Of a DNA stretch of 64,000 nucleotides, positions 13,201 through 27,600 are shown piece by piece. Within the stretch, counting starts at the first letter, position 1, and each line of letters begins with the position of its first letter. Source of the stretch: Neelides folsomi (Eukaryota > Arthropoda > Collembola > Neelipleona > Neelidae). The DNA lies in assembly GCA_034687125.1 (NCBI GenBank), contig JAQGBZ010000104.1, positions 62,001-126,000 of the forward strand. Reading direction: 5' to 3'. The translations under genes and the position numbers were made by a program. The notes beneath the pieces are model-generated. The model was not told the origin of the DNA and did not search any database. It saw nothing but the letters and a program-made list of their open reading frames with translations.

Positions 13201-15917
13201 ATCATTTATAAAATCTTAAAAAAAATTAACTGCAATTTTCATTTACAGGCTTCAAGGAAGTCATTAGATTCGGATCATGGAGATCCACTTACACTTTTAA
13301 ACGCTTATCGAGCTTGGCTTGAAGAAAAATCCGATTTGGACAATCGAACGAAAAAATGGTGCAAAAGAAGGGGATTTGAGGAACAGAGATTTTATGAAAT
13401 GACCAAGCTGCGACAACAGTTTAAATCTCTATTAACAGTAATTAACTCAAAATCTTATCAATTAGCAATTATCCAATAGGATACATGAATTCTACTCGTG
13501 TAAAATATCATACATTAAATATCTAATTAATCTTAGGATTCCAAACTTATTCGTGATTTGAGACAAGCAAACACAATGAGCAGTTCTGAACGTGCAATGC
13601 GACACGGCGAAGTAAAGCAGCTCCGATCACTTAAAAAAGAATTTCATATGCAAGCGCCAAGAAAGAAAAAATTCTTAAAGCTCGAAGAAGGTTATGGAGA
13701 AGACGACGATGATGAAAAAGATGAAGGACAAATTGATATTAAAGATGTGGAATTTCGACTTAGAAATGATTCAACCCAAGTCAAAGTATTTTTAAATAAA
13801 TAGATTATACATTCTTTCTTTACTGCGACGTAATTTGATAATTGATTAGAGTCCTATATTAGATTATATGATAATTTGTCCGTGTGGTTTAATAGGATTT
13901 ACTTAATAAAAGTTCAACCAGTGGATATGAAGATATTTCAATGCTCAAAATAATCCTCAGCAGTGGACTTTACCCTCAAGTTGCCATTGCAGATGATTTT
14001 AACAAATTCAAGGTAATTATATAATAATACAATGTTCTTGGCATTTATAAAAGAACATTGTTGTTATTTAGAGCGATGCGGACCAAATGTATCACACGAG
14101 AGGGAAAGGCTTTACCATTCTTCACCCGATGGGCATATTTGCAAACATACCAGACGTTCTCCGACTCAATGAATCTGACATCATATTGGCACCTCATATG
14201 AAAACGAAACTTCCTGTCTCTTCGCGCCACCAAATATTATGCTACTTGTATGCTCAAAAAATTTGGACTATCTAATTATGTACATTGTGCATTTGCCAAT
14301 AATTTCATTGCACTTTTTTTGTCTTATTATAGAAATTTGCTCGAGACAAATAAGCCTTATTTGATGAATACATTTCGAATGCCTGGAGTTCAAACTTTGT
14401 TTCTATTTGCTCATTCAATCGACACAGATCTCTCCTTTACAAGATTCGTCTTTGACTCTTGGTTAGAAATTGAATTTGCTGATTCGGCTGCTGCGAGGAA
14501 TATTCTCATCACTGCGGCTGAGCTGAGGGATAGTTGGGCCAATCTCCTTTCCCAGAGGCTTTCTCAAGGTTCGGAGTTTTATTAATGATCCTGTCAATGC
14601 TTTTTAATATTAGGACTATTCACAGTTTGTCTATGCTTATGTCTGAAATCAACTGCGAGGAATATTGGAATTGTAATAAAGAACGATGGGTAAACAACCT
14701 TTATGTAATAAAGTACAATTTATTGAACGTATTAGATGGAGAACCGTTGAGTACTTTGGAGCTCCGAAATTCCCGTTCTTTGAGTCGTGGCCTTGTCCAA
14801 TTTCTACGTAGCGAAGCTTTTTACACAATTCGCCGGCTCTTGGCAGCTGACCAAAAAGACCTTTACGATCGTCGAACTCACCTCAACCTACCCGAAGGAG
14901 AGAATCGGCCAGCTCTTGAGACAGGATGGGAATTTTCTCACAATATTTCCAAGGGAGGAATTTTCCTCACATCATATCTCACATATGGATGGTATGAACA
15001 TTTTCCGAATATTATTAAATGTAAACGCTATAAGTAATTGCCTTATTCCATGATTCGAGTTCTTGCCCTTTTGCAAAAAATTATTTTACAACTTTTTCAT
15101 GAAAGTAAATATAATATATAAAACCAATTTAAAAAAACATGTCAAACGCATACTCCTTTCGGTAAAACCTCTGTCATAAAAAGTACTTTATATATTTTAG
15201 TTTCTGATAAGTAATGTTATAAAGTTATAATCTTTATATGGTTGGTACTTATATCATCTATGTATAAGAACAACAAAATAATTTAAATAAACTTTTGAAG
15301 CTTTGCTTATTCGGTAATGCTTTTTAACAACCTTTTATCTTATCTACTATTCACAGTTTATATGGAATTTTCCCTGACCCGGAAGAGTGGGCTTGTCACA
15401 TCTGTGGGAGCGAATTAATGAGCGAACCTTTGGAACTTCTATTCCATCAAATAGAATGCAAAAGGAAAAAGCGAGAGGCTGAAGCACAAGCCGGTATGAA
15501 ACTCTCCATATTCGTTAAAAACAATGCTTTAAAGACCATTGGTTTATCTCAAGGAGTAAAGACCTCACAATTACAAAGATAATAGTTCCCTACACATGAA
15601 ATCCATTTTACTAATTAAATGATACGTATAAAAACAGTATCTTTTATGAACTGCGTTTCATCCAATTATACATCAAATGGTTGAGTTGAATGTGTTTGTA
15701 ATGTTGGGTGAAGAGCGATAGCCTCGATATTTTACTTATAACCTTTTTCATTATAGATGCAGATGTAGGTGAGGAGGAGGATGACCTCAGAAGTCATAAG
15801 CCGTTTGCCAAGCTCTATTTTTGCACTGCATGCGAAAAACAACTTCACCTTACTCCCATTCAAATCCTTAAGCATAAGAAATCCCATGCAGTGGGCGAAT
15901 CTACGCAAGATAGCTAA
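10201..15917 (+). CDS. DHX34: DHX34, DEAH-type RNA helicase of nonsense-mediated decay (17 exons, 1186 residues)
   Basis: Exons: 10201-10696, 10768-10924, 11054-11172, 11335-11501, 11711-11914, 12007-12139, 12236-12384, 12440-12859, 12989-13183, 13249-13437, 13537-13785, 13896-14012, 14072-14247, 14333-14568, 14736-14991, 15357-15493, 15757-15917. All junctions are GT-AG and in phase. The joined protein follows vertebrate DHX34 throughout (human is about 1143 residues). Visible motifs: GDTGCGKST (Walker A, Lys241), DEVH 329-332, SAT 361-363, and [12 protein letters not shown] (motif VI, 538-549), then the helicase-associated and OB-fold region. The C-terminus carries a CHIC pair and a final C2H2-like finger (CTAC, then HKKSH). 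In mammals DHX34 promotes UPF1 phosphorylation in nonsense-mediated decay. The first 60 or so residues are rich in Arg, Ser and His, a feature I do not recall from the human protein. The start is the first ATG and is followed directly by the conserved N-terminal region. Confidence 0.95.
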
Positions 15918-15971
15918 TATAATACGCTTTTGTTACGTCTTTAACTACGTTTTATTTAAATGTTGACGATA

Positions 15972-15977
15972 AATAAA
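15972..15977 (+). terminator. poly(A) signal of DHX34
   Basis: AATAAA lies 55 bases after the DHX34 stop codon, so the 3' UTR would be very short. Confidence 0.65.
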
Positions 15978-16740
15978 TATTTTTATGAACAATGTAACTT
16001 CAATCTTTATCAATTACCTCACCAAACATCTACGCATTCAATATTAATTTGCAAATACTTTTCCTTATAAAGTTATAAAGTATAAAGTCAGTTTAGTCAA
16101 TACAGTTTTATGATATTGTCATTTTTCCTCGCCAATTCCTTTCCATTAACATGTAATTGCTTTATAAAACAAATGCAATCCTCTTCATATCATTAAAATT
16201 TATAAAATTAAACTTCTAATAATACGGATGGCGCAACATGAACCGCAATGACTACATAGTCCATGTGATAACAATTACATGACGTGACTCGACATTTACC
16301 AAACATGGAATTTTCCAGGATTAAATATGTATAACAATAAATTAATAATCTTATGCACGTTCACTATACATTAGATGAATTATTTTCCTTTAAATCATCC
16401 ATTCATTAACATTTTCGTCATTTCGTACTCTTTTTCATATAAGAGCATCAAACAAATTATTTTAAATATTAAAACATCAGGGCTGGAAACATGCATGGAA
16501 ATCTGTCTTGCTCTATACTGTTTAATACAGGCATAATGTTAAAACGTAAGATTTAACAAAATGATCTTTGAGCCTTTGAGTATGAATTATAAAAAGTTAA
16601 TAAATTCTAGGAAATGAGTTGAATTGGCAAACATTAAACGGGGGAGAAGGAGAGATGCATCCATTGATTGCATGTTGTTGAGCAGGGAGCAAATCGTTCT
16701 GTGCAATTTCCTCTATCCACGTACAGAGAATGACTCATAG
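15978..16740. other. AT-rich spacer between DHX34 and the ubiquitin promoter
   Basis: No coding frame, RNA gene or repeat could be supported here. The composition becomes less AT-rich towards the polyubiquitin promoter. Confidence 0.6.
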
Positions 16741-16748
16741 TCCGGTAC

Positions 16749-16756
16749 TTTCTAGA
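16749..16756. promoter_or_regulatory. possible heat-shock element, upstream copy
   Basis: TTCTAGAA is a perfect inverted pair of the TTC/GAA units bound by heat-shock factor, about 210 bases upstream of the polyubiquitin TATA box. A third adjoining unit is not intact. Polyubiquitin genes are widely heat-inducible. Eight bases are weak evidence, but the position fits. Confidence 0.35.
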
Positions 16757-16857
16757 ATCTATGTAACTACCACAACCTTCTTCATTAATTGCTCAAATGG
16801 AAGTTGAATGTAAATTCGGGTTTTCCAATCGCTCAACATCAAATATTCCAGTGACGA

Positions 16858-16870
16858 GAATGTCCTAGAG
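16858..16870. promoter_or_regulatory. possible degenerate heat-shock element, proximal copy
   Basis: GAA-TG-TCC-TA-GAG follows the 5-base spacing of alternating GAA/TTC units, with one mismatch in each of the last two units. It sits about 100 bases upstream of the TATA box. The call rests on spacing and position only. Confidence 0.25.
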
Positions 16871-16968
16871 TCCATTCGGATTCCAAATCGGATGAAAATC
16901 AAGTGAGGAGAGGTTTGGAAAAGAAGGAACTATTTGCGTGAGCGGCATAGCCCTTTCCCTCCGTCCTC

Positions 16969-16974
16969 TATAAA
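16969..16974 (+). promoter_or_regulatory. TATA box of the polyubiquitin gene
   Basis: TATAAA occurs in a locally GC-richer stretch, followed about 180 bases later by a consensus donor (17157) of a 5' UTR intron. Transcription would start near 17000. Confidence 0.7.
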
Positions 16975-17156
16975 GAACTCACGTAGAGGCGTTGGGGTGA
17001 GTCAATCCAAGCTCTACACTCGAACCAACCAGACGTCCCAAGTCTCTCTCGCAACTTAATTCCAATTACGCAAGTTCAATTAACATTTTCGGACTCATTT
17101 CGCAGAGCCCTTGTTACTCTTCATCTAAATAAACATATTTTCACGTTTTAATAAAG

Positions 17157-17441
17157 GTGAGTCTTGGTTTTATCCCTTTTTTGACCCAGATCTCTCTTTC
17201 CTTTGTCTTGGGAGAAGGAGGAAGACGACGCCATTTTGGAAAAGTCCAAGTTGCCATGAAATTTTCTTAATTTAATGGGCCTTTTGTTTATAAATTAATT
17301 AGTTTTCTGGCCTCTCCTCTTCCCAAATTCATACTCATTTTCTACCCCATTTTTCTTCCTTTTCAAAAACTGGAAAAAAGGGTCTTAAAGTAAGTTTGAG
17401 GTCAGCCAGGGTTTAAAGTCATTTCCTTACTTGCAAATTAG
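17157..17441 (+). other. 5' UTR intron of the polyubiquitin gene
   Basis: The donor AAG/GTGAGT and the acceptor TTGCAAATTAG bracket 285 bases. The acceptor lies 17 bases before the ubiquitin ATG, so exon 1 is entirely non-coding. An intron just upstream of the start codon is common in animal polyubiquitin genes such as UBC. Confidence 0.8.
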
Positions 17442-17446
17442 GTTGA

Positions 17447-19873
<2,427 letters not shown>

Positions 19874-20070
19874 ACATCTCATCGTTCTTCGTTTATAACA
19901 ATTCCTCCCCATTCTCATTATTATTCTCTCAATATTTATTTATAGAAAATAATTCCTTCCTTTTCCCTCACTAATTGGTCAAAAATTGTTTCTAAATTCC
20001 TATCGTATGACTTAAATGACTTCCATTGTAACTAAAATAATTTATATCAAGCCCAAATACACTAAGTTTG

Positions 20071-20076
20071 AATAAA
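20071..20076 (+). terminator. poly(A) signal of the polyubiquitin gene
   Basis: AATAAA lies about 200 bases after the stop codon, followed by a T-rich stretch. Confidence 0.75.
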
Positions 20077-20109
20077 GTCTTTTTCAGCATCTAAATAAAA
20101 AAAACTGTG

Positions 20110-23100
20110 TTTTTATTTGAGCCCATTTCTTATCGGATATTGTTTTAGATGAAGGAGAGAAATGGGAAAAGGAGGAAAGGTATCATCCATTTGCTCGACA
20201 GATAAAAACTATGATGAGGGGAAAAAGTGAAAAAAAGAGTAAATGTTCCTTTTTGTTCATTTGCTTGAGAGAAATTAGCTTCCTGGCGGTCGTCCAATTT
20301 CGGATCAGCGGAAGGACGGGTTTTTATATTTTTTTATATTTTCCTATTTTATTTATCTGGTCGGTGGTGGTGTGGAGGGGAAAAGCCCGCGTTTCGGAGA
20401 ACTGCGGCCTGATTACTTTTCGATATCATTTTCGTTTTGTTCCTTTAATAATGGATGTCAGATTCTTCATTGGATTGAGACGGAGAAATGCGAATACATT
20501 ATAATTTGGCGAGGGGGACTCCAGCTGGCAGGAGTCGGAAAGAGTTTCATTAGAAACTTTCCCTTTGTGCCCCTTCTAATGTTTCCTTAATTGGCTCCCC
20601 GTCCTTTGTCATAAAGCTCCGTTTAGAAAATGGGAATTCCTCATTCAAAGACCTTCTTTTCCAACAAAGTACCTTTGAACATGAGTTTCTATTTAATATG
20701 AGCTAGGAGGCAATTTGGATCATAATTAGAAGATCTGCTGGAATCCTTCAACGTTGCTCTCCTATGCATTTACAATGTAATTTAATGTATTTCTTCCCTC
20801 ATCATCGTTGGAATTGGGAGGGGTTGGTGGAAGATGTCAAATACTATTGGAAGAATTCTCCCCATTTCTTCTAAAGTAGCTCAAATTGATTTTTTTCTCT
20901 TTTGTTATTTTAATCATTTTCCTTTCTAGTCAAAATGGAAAAATTCCTATTGTGACATTTGAAATGTATCTTAATTTCTTCTCTTACACTTCACTGATTG
21001 AATACAAAGCTCAAATGTTCAAAAGACCTCTCCATACTTTATAAAATGCTAAAGTTCATGAGAAATAAAATGTAAAAAAATAAAGTTTATTTATTAACTA
21101 GCGGTTAAACTAAAGTTTATTAACACCATACAAAAACAAGATCTTGGAAGTTTAAAAATTGAGACATTACGAGCACATTAAGTAATTTTGATCATGCTCA
21201 TACGTATTTCAAAGAAATATCTGTAATATGGTAAAGGTAGATGTCAAGACAGTGAAAATGTAAACTGGTAGATTGGATTATTAAATTCTATTAACTTTAA
21301 GAGATTTAATCAAAAAAGAAGTTATAACTTTTAAACAGGGCTGATACAAATAATTAAGCAAAGGTGACATATGCTTATAATGCGAGAAAGTAAGGTGTGT
21401 GCTTTCTATTAATGTTTTTCTCCAAAGTCCAAACTTTCTCTTTGATGTAAAATTAATGAGATTGAAAGATTAATAGTCTTGTAATCTTGGAGTATTTATT
21501 CTATCTACACAGAATAATGTATTTATTTCATTGTTATTATTAATTAAACTACTTTAATTAATTATTTCCAAAAAGTTAATTTTTTCTCGATTTATCTTAA
21601 TCACCAACAAAAAATGAATATAAGATCCGACAATGCAACAGGCTTTGAATTTTAAAGTTAACTTTATCTTTCCTAAAAAAATCCTAGAAATGAAAAAGCG
21701 TTCGATCCATTCCATTATAAACTCATTCACCCAAACCGTGAAAGCATAACTGCTCAAAATGACTTCGTTTTCCAGATTAAATCTCAAACTCCAATGTTTT
21801 GTATATGAATATATGGCGAGAGTCGCGGGGCGTCATTGAGCTGAAGAGCTCGTTACATGGAAATGAGACCTAGCCCCTGGAGGCATTGATCCGCGGAAAG
21901 ATAGTGGAGATAAGGAATGAGATTTTTGGGCGAGGATGTAAAATGAATTAGAGGGAGAAAACGGAAGTTTAAAGAAAGTCGTGGGAGAGTGGAAAGTTTT
22001 CAATTTCTCGGGAAAACTTTGAGGGGCTTGTGATGATGATGGTGTCAGAACGGGAGAGTTTTTCTTCTTCCCCCCGAAGTTTCCCTTGTTTAAATGTAAA
22101 GTAAATAAGCTTCATAAACCGTAAAAGAGATACAGGGGCGTCGTCTCGAACAACCATTTTGTGGATGGTCTTAATGATATGCCTCGGCCCTCTTATTATT
22201 ACTATTAATTTGTCAAAGAACCAAAGTGGCGGGAGACTTCCATTTCCATTCTAATTCTCTAACTCCTTTTACCCGGGTGAGCTACAATGAGATTAACGGG
22301 CGTTTGGCCCTTTGAGATCGACCTATGTTGATGGGAACGAGCAGAGTTCCACTTGAGCTTCACCAGGACTAATAAGACCTTTTCCCCGCAAATCTACTTT
22401 TTCTCCCCTCCGCATCTTTCACACGTCTCAAGGGTCGAGTTTAGTAATTCTGGGTGGATTCGAGCGTCTGAGCCGTTAACATCCATGAGATTAGTATTGG
22501 TTCCCCACCGAACCACAGAGACTTTCATCATCCTCATCATCATCATGAAGTGGCTCGAGCTGGAATTTTCATTTCAATTTCGAAAGTCAAATAAAACTAA
22601 GTTTATCCCTTCCGCACCACTCATTGTGAACAATGAAAGGGGATTTCATAATATTTGACTTCTGTGGCAAATTGTAAATGTCAGGTTGGTTGAATAATAA
22701 TTTCCTTTTAAATCCAATTCTTAATCTTTAACAGGAAAACCCTCAAGTTGTTCAAAATTGAATTAATGAAAATTGAGAATTAAAATCTAAATCCAGGTGT
22801 TTGGAGAAAGAAAGAAAAATGAAGAGAATTGAGGGAATTTTTAATTAAAATGGAAAATAAGTCTTTCTTAACAAGTTTATTTTATTAAACTTTTCAAGAT
22901 TGATTAAGTTTGGAGTAATTTATTTATCTTTGAGTTTCTTTCTTTTCTCATTAGACCTCAAATGTGGAGAAGTTTTGTTTAGGTAATAAGATTACTTTCT
23001 ATTTGTCTGCTAAACTTTTTTCCCTCTGGCTTTAAGAGAAGCGATTGTGCAGTTTTGTACACATTTACCATTGTAAACGATGGGAGCGGCGGATTTAGGA

Positions 23101-24480
23101 AAACTCGTTGGTTCTCATCATCATGAAGAAAGAAAACTTTGCCTTATGATTTCTTCCTTTGAAGTTTTTAATAATATTGTTATGCTTCCTCCTTATTCTC
23201 TCATATTCAACATAATTAAATCAAAGTTTTGGGAAAAGTTTCTTTTCATTTGATTAGCTCTCCTTTTCCCATTAGACCCCTTGTATCCGTCCCGACTTTC
23301 TCCCGGTTCCCGGGATGATATGTAAATCGGACCCTTCCGACCAATCTCCCCGACAAAGCAACGAGGAAATGGAAATTTCATTTACGACCAAATTCACCAA
23401 ATTAAAATTCTTTTCCCTTCCTTCAACTTCTCCCATCTTCCTTTCAATGGCTTTAATAAACGAAGATTATATGTAGTTAAAGTACACGACAAGGGAAACT
23501 TATTTCCCATTGTGCGTCTCAATACCCAAACGACTTTTAATGAAAAGATTGTGAAAGTTTCCCAATCAGGTGCATCCAATCGCCCATCTTATTTCATCCC
23601 AACAAAGGGGTCTCATTAATAAACAAATTCCTAAGATCACATCAGCCCTTTCCGAGACAAAAGGGAAGTGTTTTAATAATTACTTTGTTTAGTCAATATC
23701 ACCGGAGCCACTAAACTTCCCTAAAGAGATGAAAAATGGCCGCTCCTCGTTATCTCAAATTAAAATGAATGGAGAAAGTCGAGATTCATTTAGTAAGTGG
23801 AGGCAAAGCGGTTTGGGTGGGAGACATAAAGGGAAACTTGGGAAGAGGAATAATAATTAATAAGAAGAGTTTTTTAACGAGGGCCTAATGAGGAACGCTG
23901 TGGAAGCGGGGAATTAATAACGGGCAAACCAGCCGCAGACAAAGGAAACTCCCTTCTTAGCCCTAATGGAGGAAAGTGGAAAAAGTGGGGATTGTAATTA
24001 AGTTCGTCAGTTCTCATCGGTTAATTTCTCCAGTTGTAAAGGAAGGGCTGAGTGGGAATGGGGGAAGTTGGAGAAAAGGAGTGTTTCTCTTAACGGTAAT
24101 GGTGATGCAGCAGGGGAGGAATTAAAACTCGGTCATAATTAACTGAGTGAGGGGAGGGTGGGGAGGGCCAGGTTTGTCAACAAGGTCCCGTCCCCTCGGT
24201 GAATTGAAGGGCCGAGTGTGGGGAGATTACACGGGCTAAAGAGGGTGGTGGGCGCAGGAGTGATATCAATAGGGAGCCGGGTCGAACATCATCATCTTCT
24301 CGTATCATCATCATTCTGTGGAGGATAATGTATAGGGGAGATTTTTTCCAGGATTGCATATGGAGCGAGATTTGAGTGGAGGGGAGCTCTGGATGTGTGT
24401 GATGTGATGGTGGTTCCTCTCACTTGGCGGCTTTCTATGGGTACTCAAAAATCGATATGATTAACGCTAGTTTAGCATGA
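20110..24480. other. gene-poor region, moderate GC
   Basis: No coding frame with family similarity and no RNA gene was found on either strand. Composition shifts from AT-rich (20.9-21.8 kb) to a more balanced, G/A- and C/T-run-rich sequence. It belongs to the 20-41 kb block around the unknown gene at 30.5-36.2 kb and may hold regulatory DNA for it, which is inference. Confidence 0.5.
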
Positions 24481-24529
24481 TATGGTTCTGCAGGAAGAGT
24501 AAAATGCGTCAGTTGTGAGCGGAGCTCCG

Positions 24530-24695
24530 TTGACGTCGTCTCTCTCCGCTCCCCACAGAAGCCTCCTCAAACACATGTCGGCCTGAAGTGGTGAAGTGGG
24601 AGAACAGGGAGAAGAGACACTTCCTCCTCCACCTCCGCCCAGTCAGCTCCCGGGATCCACCGCCTTCCGCTTGACTCCCGACCTCAAACACCAAC
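24530..24695 (+). other. possible non-coding first exon of the gene at 30.5-36.2 kb
   Basis: A GC-rich stretch, unusual for its surroundings, ends in the consensus donor ACT/GTAAGT (GT at 24696-24697). The next good plus-strand acceptor I could tie to a coding exon is TTTGCTTTCCAG, ending at 30482. The left boundary given here is arbitrary. It contains only short upstream reading frames. The call is weak: it rests on composition and one splice site. Confidence 0.2.
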
Positions 24696-24699
24696 TGTA

Positions 24700-27600
24700 A
24701 GTCCAGTGCGCCTCTCTGGGGAACACGAGACATCTCTCTCTCCCATACAGTCTTATAGAAAGCATCTCTCTCACAGAGATAAGAGTACTCTTACATTAAG
24801 TTATAAGGAACGGTATATAATTTATCGCTGGTCTGCTGACTTTTCCCTTCCATTCCGCGAGCCCACACAATCACAATGGACTTGAATTGAACTCCATTCA
24901 ACTTAAATTGAGTTTCTTTCCACCCTGGCTCGAGACAAGGTTCGGTCGCCTTGTTGGAAGGAAAACAAGGCTTTCTTCTCGTTAGGCCTATTATGAATGA
25001 GCCGAAGCGAGAAAGGATGAAACAAGGAGACCAGATTCCCCCAGGAACCAAACTTTGATTCAAAAGATGGTTCACTCAGAGAAAGCTTATTGAGCCTTCA
25101 ACAAACCCCAATTTGGTTGGGGAAAAACACCAAGTTTTTTAACTCCACCTTCCTAATTTGATTCCCAAGAGAAGTGAAATGGAAAATTGAAGAGTCACAT
25201 CGACCAATTATTTAGCCGGCTCCGAGTTTAATTTGATAAAACCGAAATCAATTTAATTTAACGTCATTGTTCCCCCAAAGCCTCTTCTTCCTCTTTGCTT
25301 TTAACCCAACCTGAGAGGTTTCTCCCACGCCAAGTCATTATCAAGCTGGAGGATAAATTAAGATAGAAAGGAAACGCATAAATTGCCTCATTACCAAATC
25401 ATATCGCTCTGTCTAATCACTTTCAGAGTGTGATAAGGTAGCCGCCACTTTGAGTAACTATTATCTTATTAATTCCTTTTTAAAACGTCATAAATAATTC
25501 AAAAATTGATAACTTTACCACTTTTCTAATATATAAATCGCATAGAAAGTTTCCAATTGTATTTAATCCATAAATACATACAATGAGAGGAAAGAATAAA
25601 AGGAATTGTTTGGGATGGCTTTGAGGGAGGGTCCTTCACAAGTGTTGAAATTCAATCGTAATTCGTTGAAGGAAGAAACGACGCAATTAACTGTTGAGGT
25701 CAGACAATGGAATCCAATCAAAAGGTCTTCTTTAATTAAGCATTGAAGTTTCTTCACTGTGGTTGGGGGTAAAGTAGCTGTTTATTACATCATTCCCCTA
25801 TACACTTTTGGGCCTTGATAATCGAATGAGCCTAAGGCGAGGAAAGAGAAGTTTCTCTCTTAAATCGAATCAAATCAAATCAACCGGAGCGGTCTCAGAT
25901 TTCCACCAAGTGGAAATTAGGACCACATCCAAAATCCAACCTCCTCGGTCATTACAATACACTGGCCGGGTGTTGGTGAAGCTGAGAGATTGGAAGCACA
26001 AGAGCGTGAAATTCCTTCCTTCATCCAGCTCGAGTTTCCGCCGAGTGTGAGGCGTGTGGGACACAATTTGGGATCTTATGATTAATTACACCATTTGGAA
26101 TTGATGGGGAGTTGGCGAGGGGGAATTAACCAGCGTAAGATGATGGGAGCGGAGAAAGGGAAATTAGGGGAGAGAGAAAGAAGAGGAGTTTTTAATCGAT
26201 TGGTCTAATCCTGAGAACTTGTGTGAGTCGGTCGGAAGTTGTGAAGAAGACGACCTCGGAGTTGGGAGAAGATAATAGAAAGGGGATGGCATAAAAGGAA
26301 TCCTTCGAGGGTCGCTCTCTCTGTCATTCTCATTGATTGCTCAAATTAATCATTCCGGCAGCTTTGGCCCCCGCACCGTTTGATCGATTTACCCCTCCCC
26401 CTTATTATGACCATCAATATGAGGCTATTAGGAGGGCGGGAAAGAAAGAGCTTAATTGCACACACCAACAGACACGCTCCCTCATTAAATGATTCACTTA
26501 CAGTTATTACAAGATCTCTTTTCCTCTAATGAATACGCGGAGTGAGTCCAAAGTGGGCTGGGACTCGGCTTGGGGCTCTTGAAAGCGGCGGCGGCTTGAG
26601 TTGAGGAAACCTTGTTTGCATAAAGAGAGGGGAAAGGTTAAATGATAAATGCGGCCCAAGTTTTCGTTAAAACAAATTGTCTTTTGTACTTTGGGCTCCA
26701 AGGCGAGTGAGCAAATAGGAGGAAGGAGATTATTAAAAATGAATGGGGGAGAAACCTCCTGGTATTGAGAGGAGCGGGAGGGCAGGGTGGAAGAATTGAT
26801 TTTTCCATTAATAAGAGGGAGAGGATTACTTTAACCACGGAACTCCTTTGCTCCTCTCTACCTTCCCACTTTCCCTCCTGAATTAATGAAGAGTGTCAAC
26901 AGAAATTATATAAATTGTTAAATAGGTAATTAGTGTTGATTTAATGGGAAATTCATTTTCCCTATTTGTTCTGGAGGTTTGGAGAGAGGCACTTGGGCCC
27001 CCCGGTCCCATCTCCACTTTCCTTTCCTTCTTGTACTAGGAGGCAATTCCACTAAATAAGCATTATCTTCTGAGGAGGTTCATCAAAGCAGACTTCTTTC
27101 CCGCACTTTACGACCTCCCTTCTCAAATGATGATGGTGAAATGGTGATGGTACGATCTTCTCCTTTGTCCCCACCAATATCCCCACAAACTGGAGCAGGT
27201 TTTTACGATCTGAAAGAAATTGGAGGACCAGTGCGAATAATATGGGAGTTTAAAGGACCTCCAACGACATAACCAACCGAGAAAAACCAGATTAGAAAAC
27301 TTTCTCAAGTGATGAAATAAAAGGGATCTTTACAACTAAAATATAGACACCTAGAGGCGAATGGTTTATAAGCCTGTGACAAAGATTGTGGGAGTGAAAG
27401 CCTTTTAAACTCCTTCCTTTATAGCTCCTTATCCTTCGGAGAGTCCGGGCATTCTTCTCCCACTATCTCCCATTATCCGGCTCCTTCTCCCTCATCTGGT
27501 CCACCATGATACTACGAGGTCTCCGCTCCAACTGAATCATTCCAACTCACTTGGCTAAGTACCTTGGTCAACAATAGCTAAGCTCCGCGAGCTTTCCACC

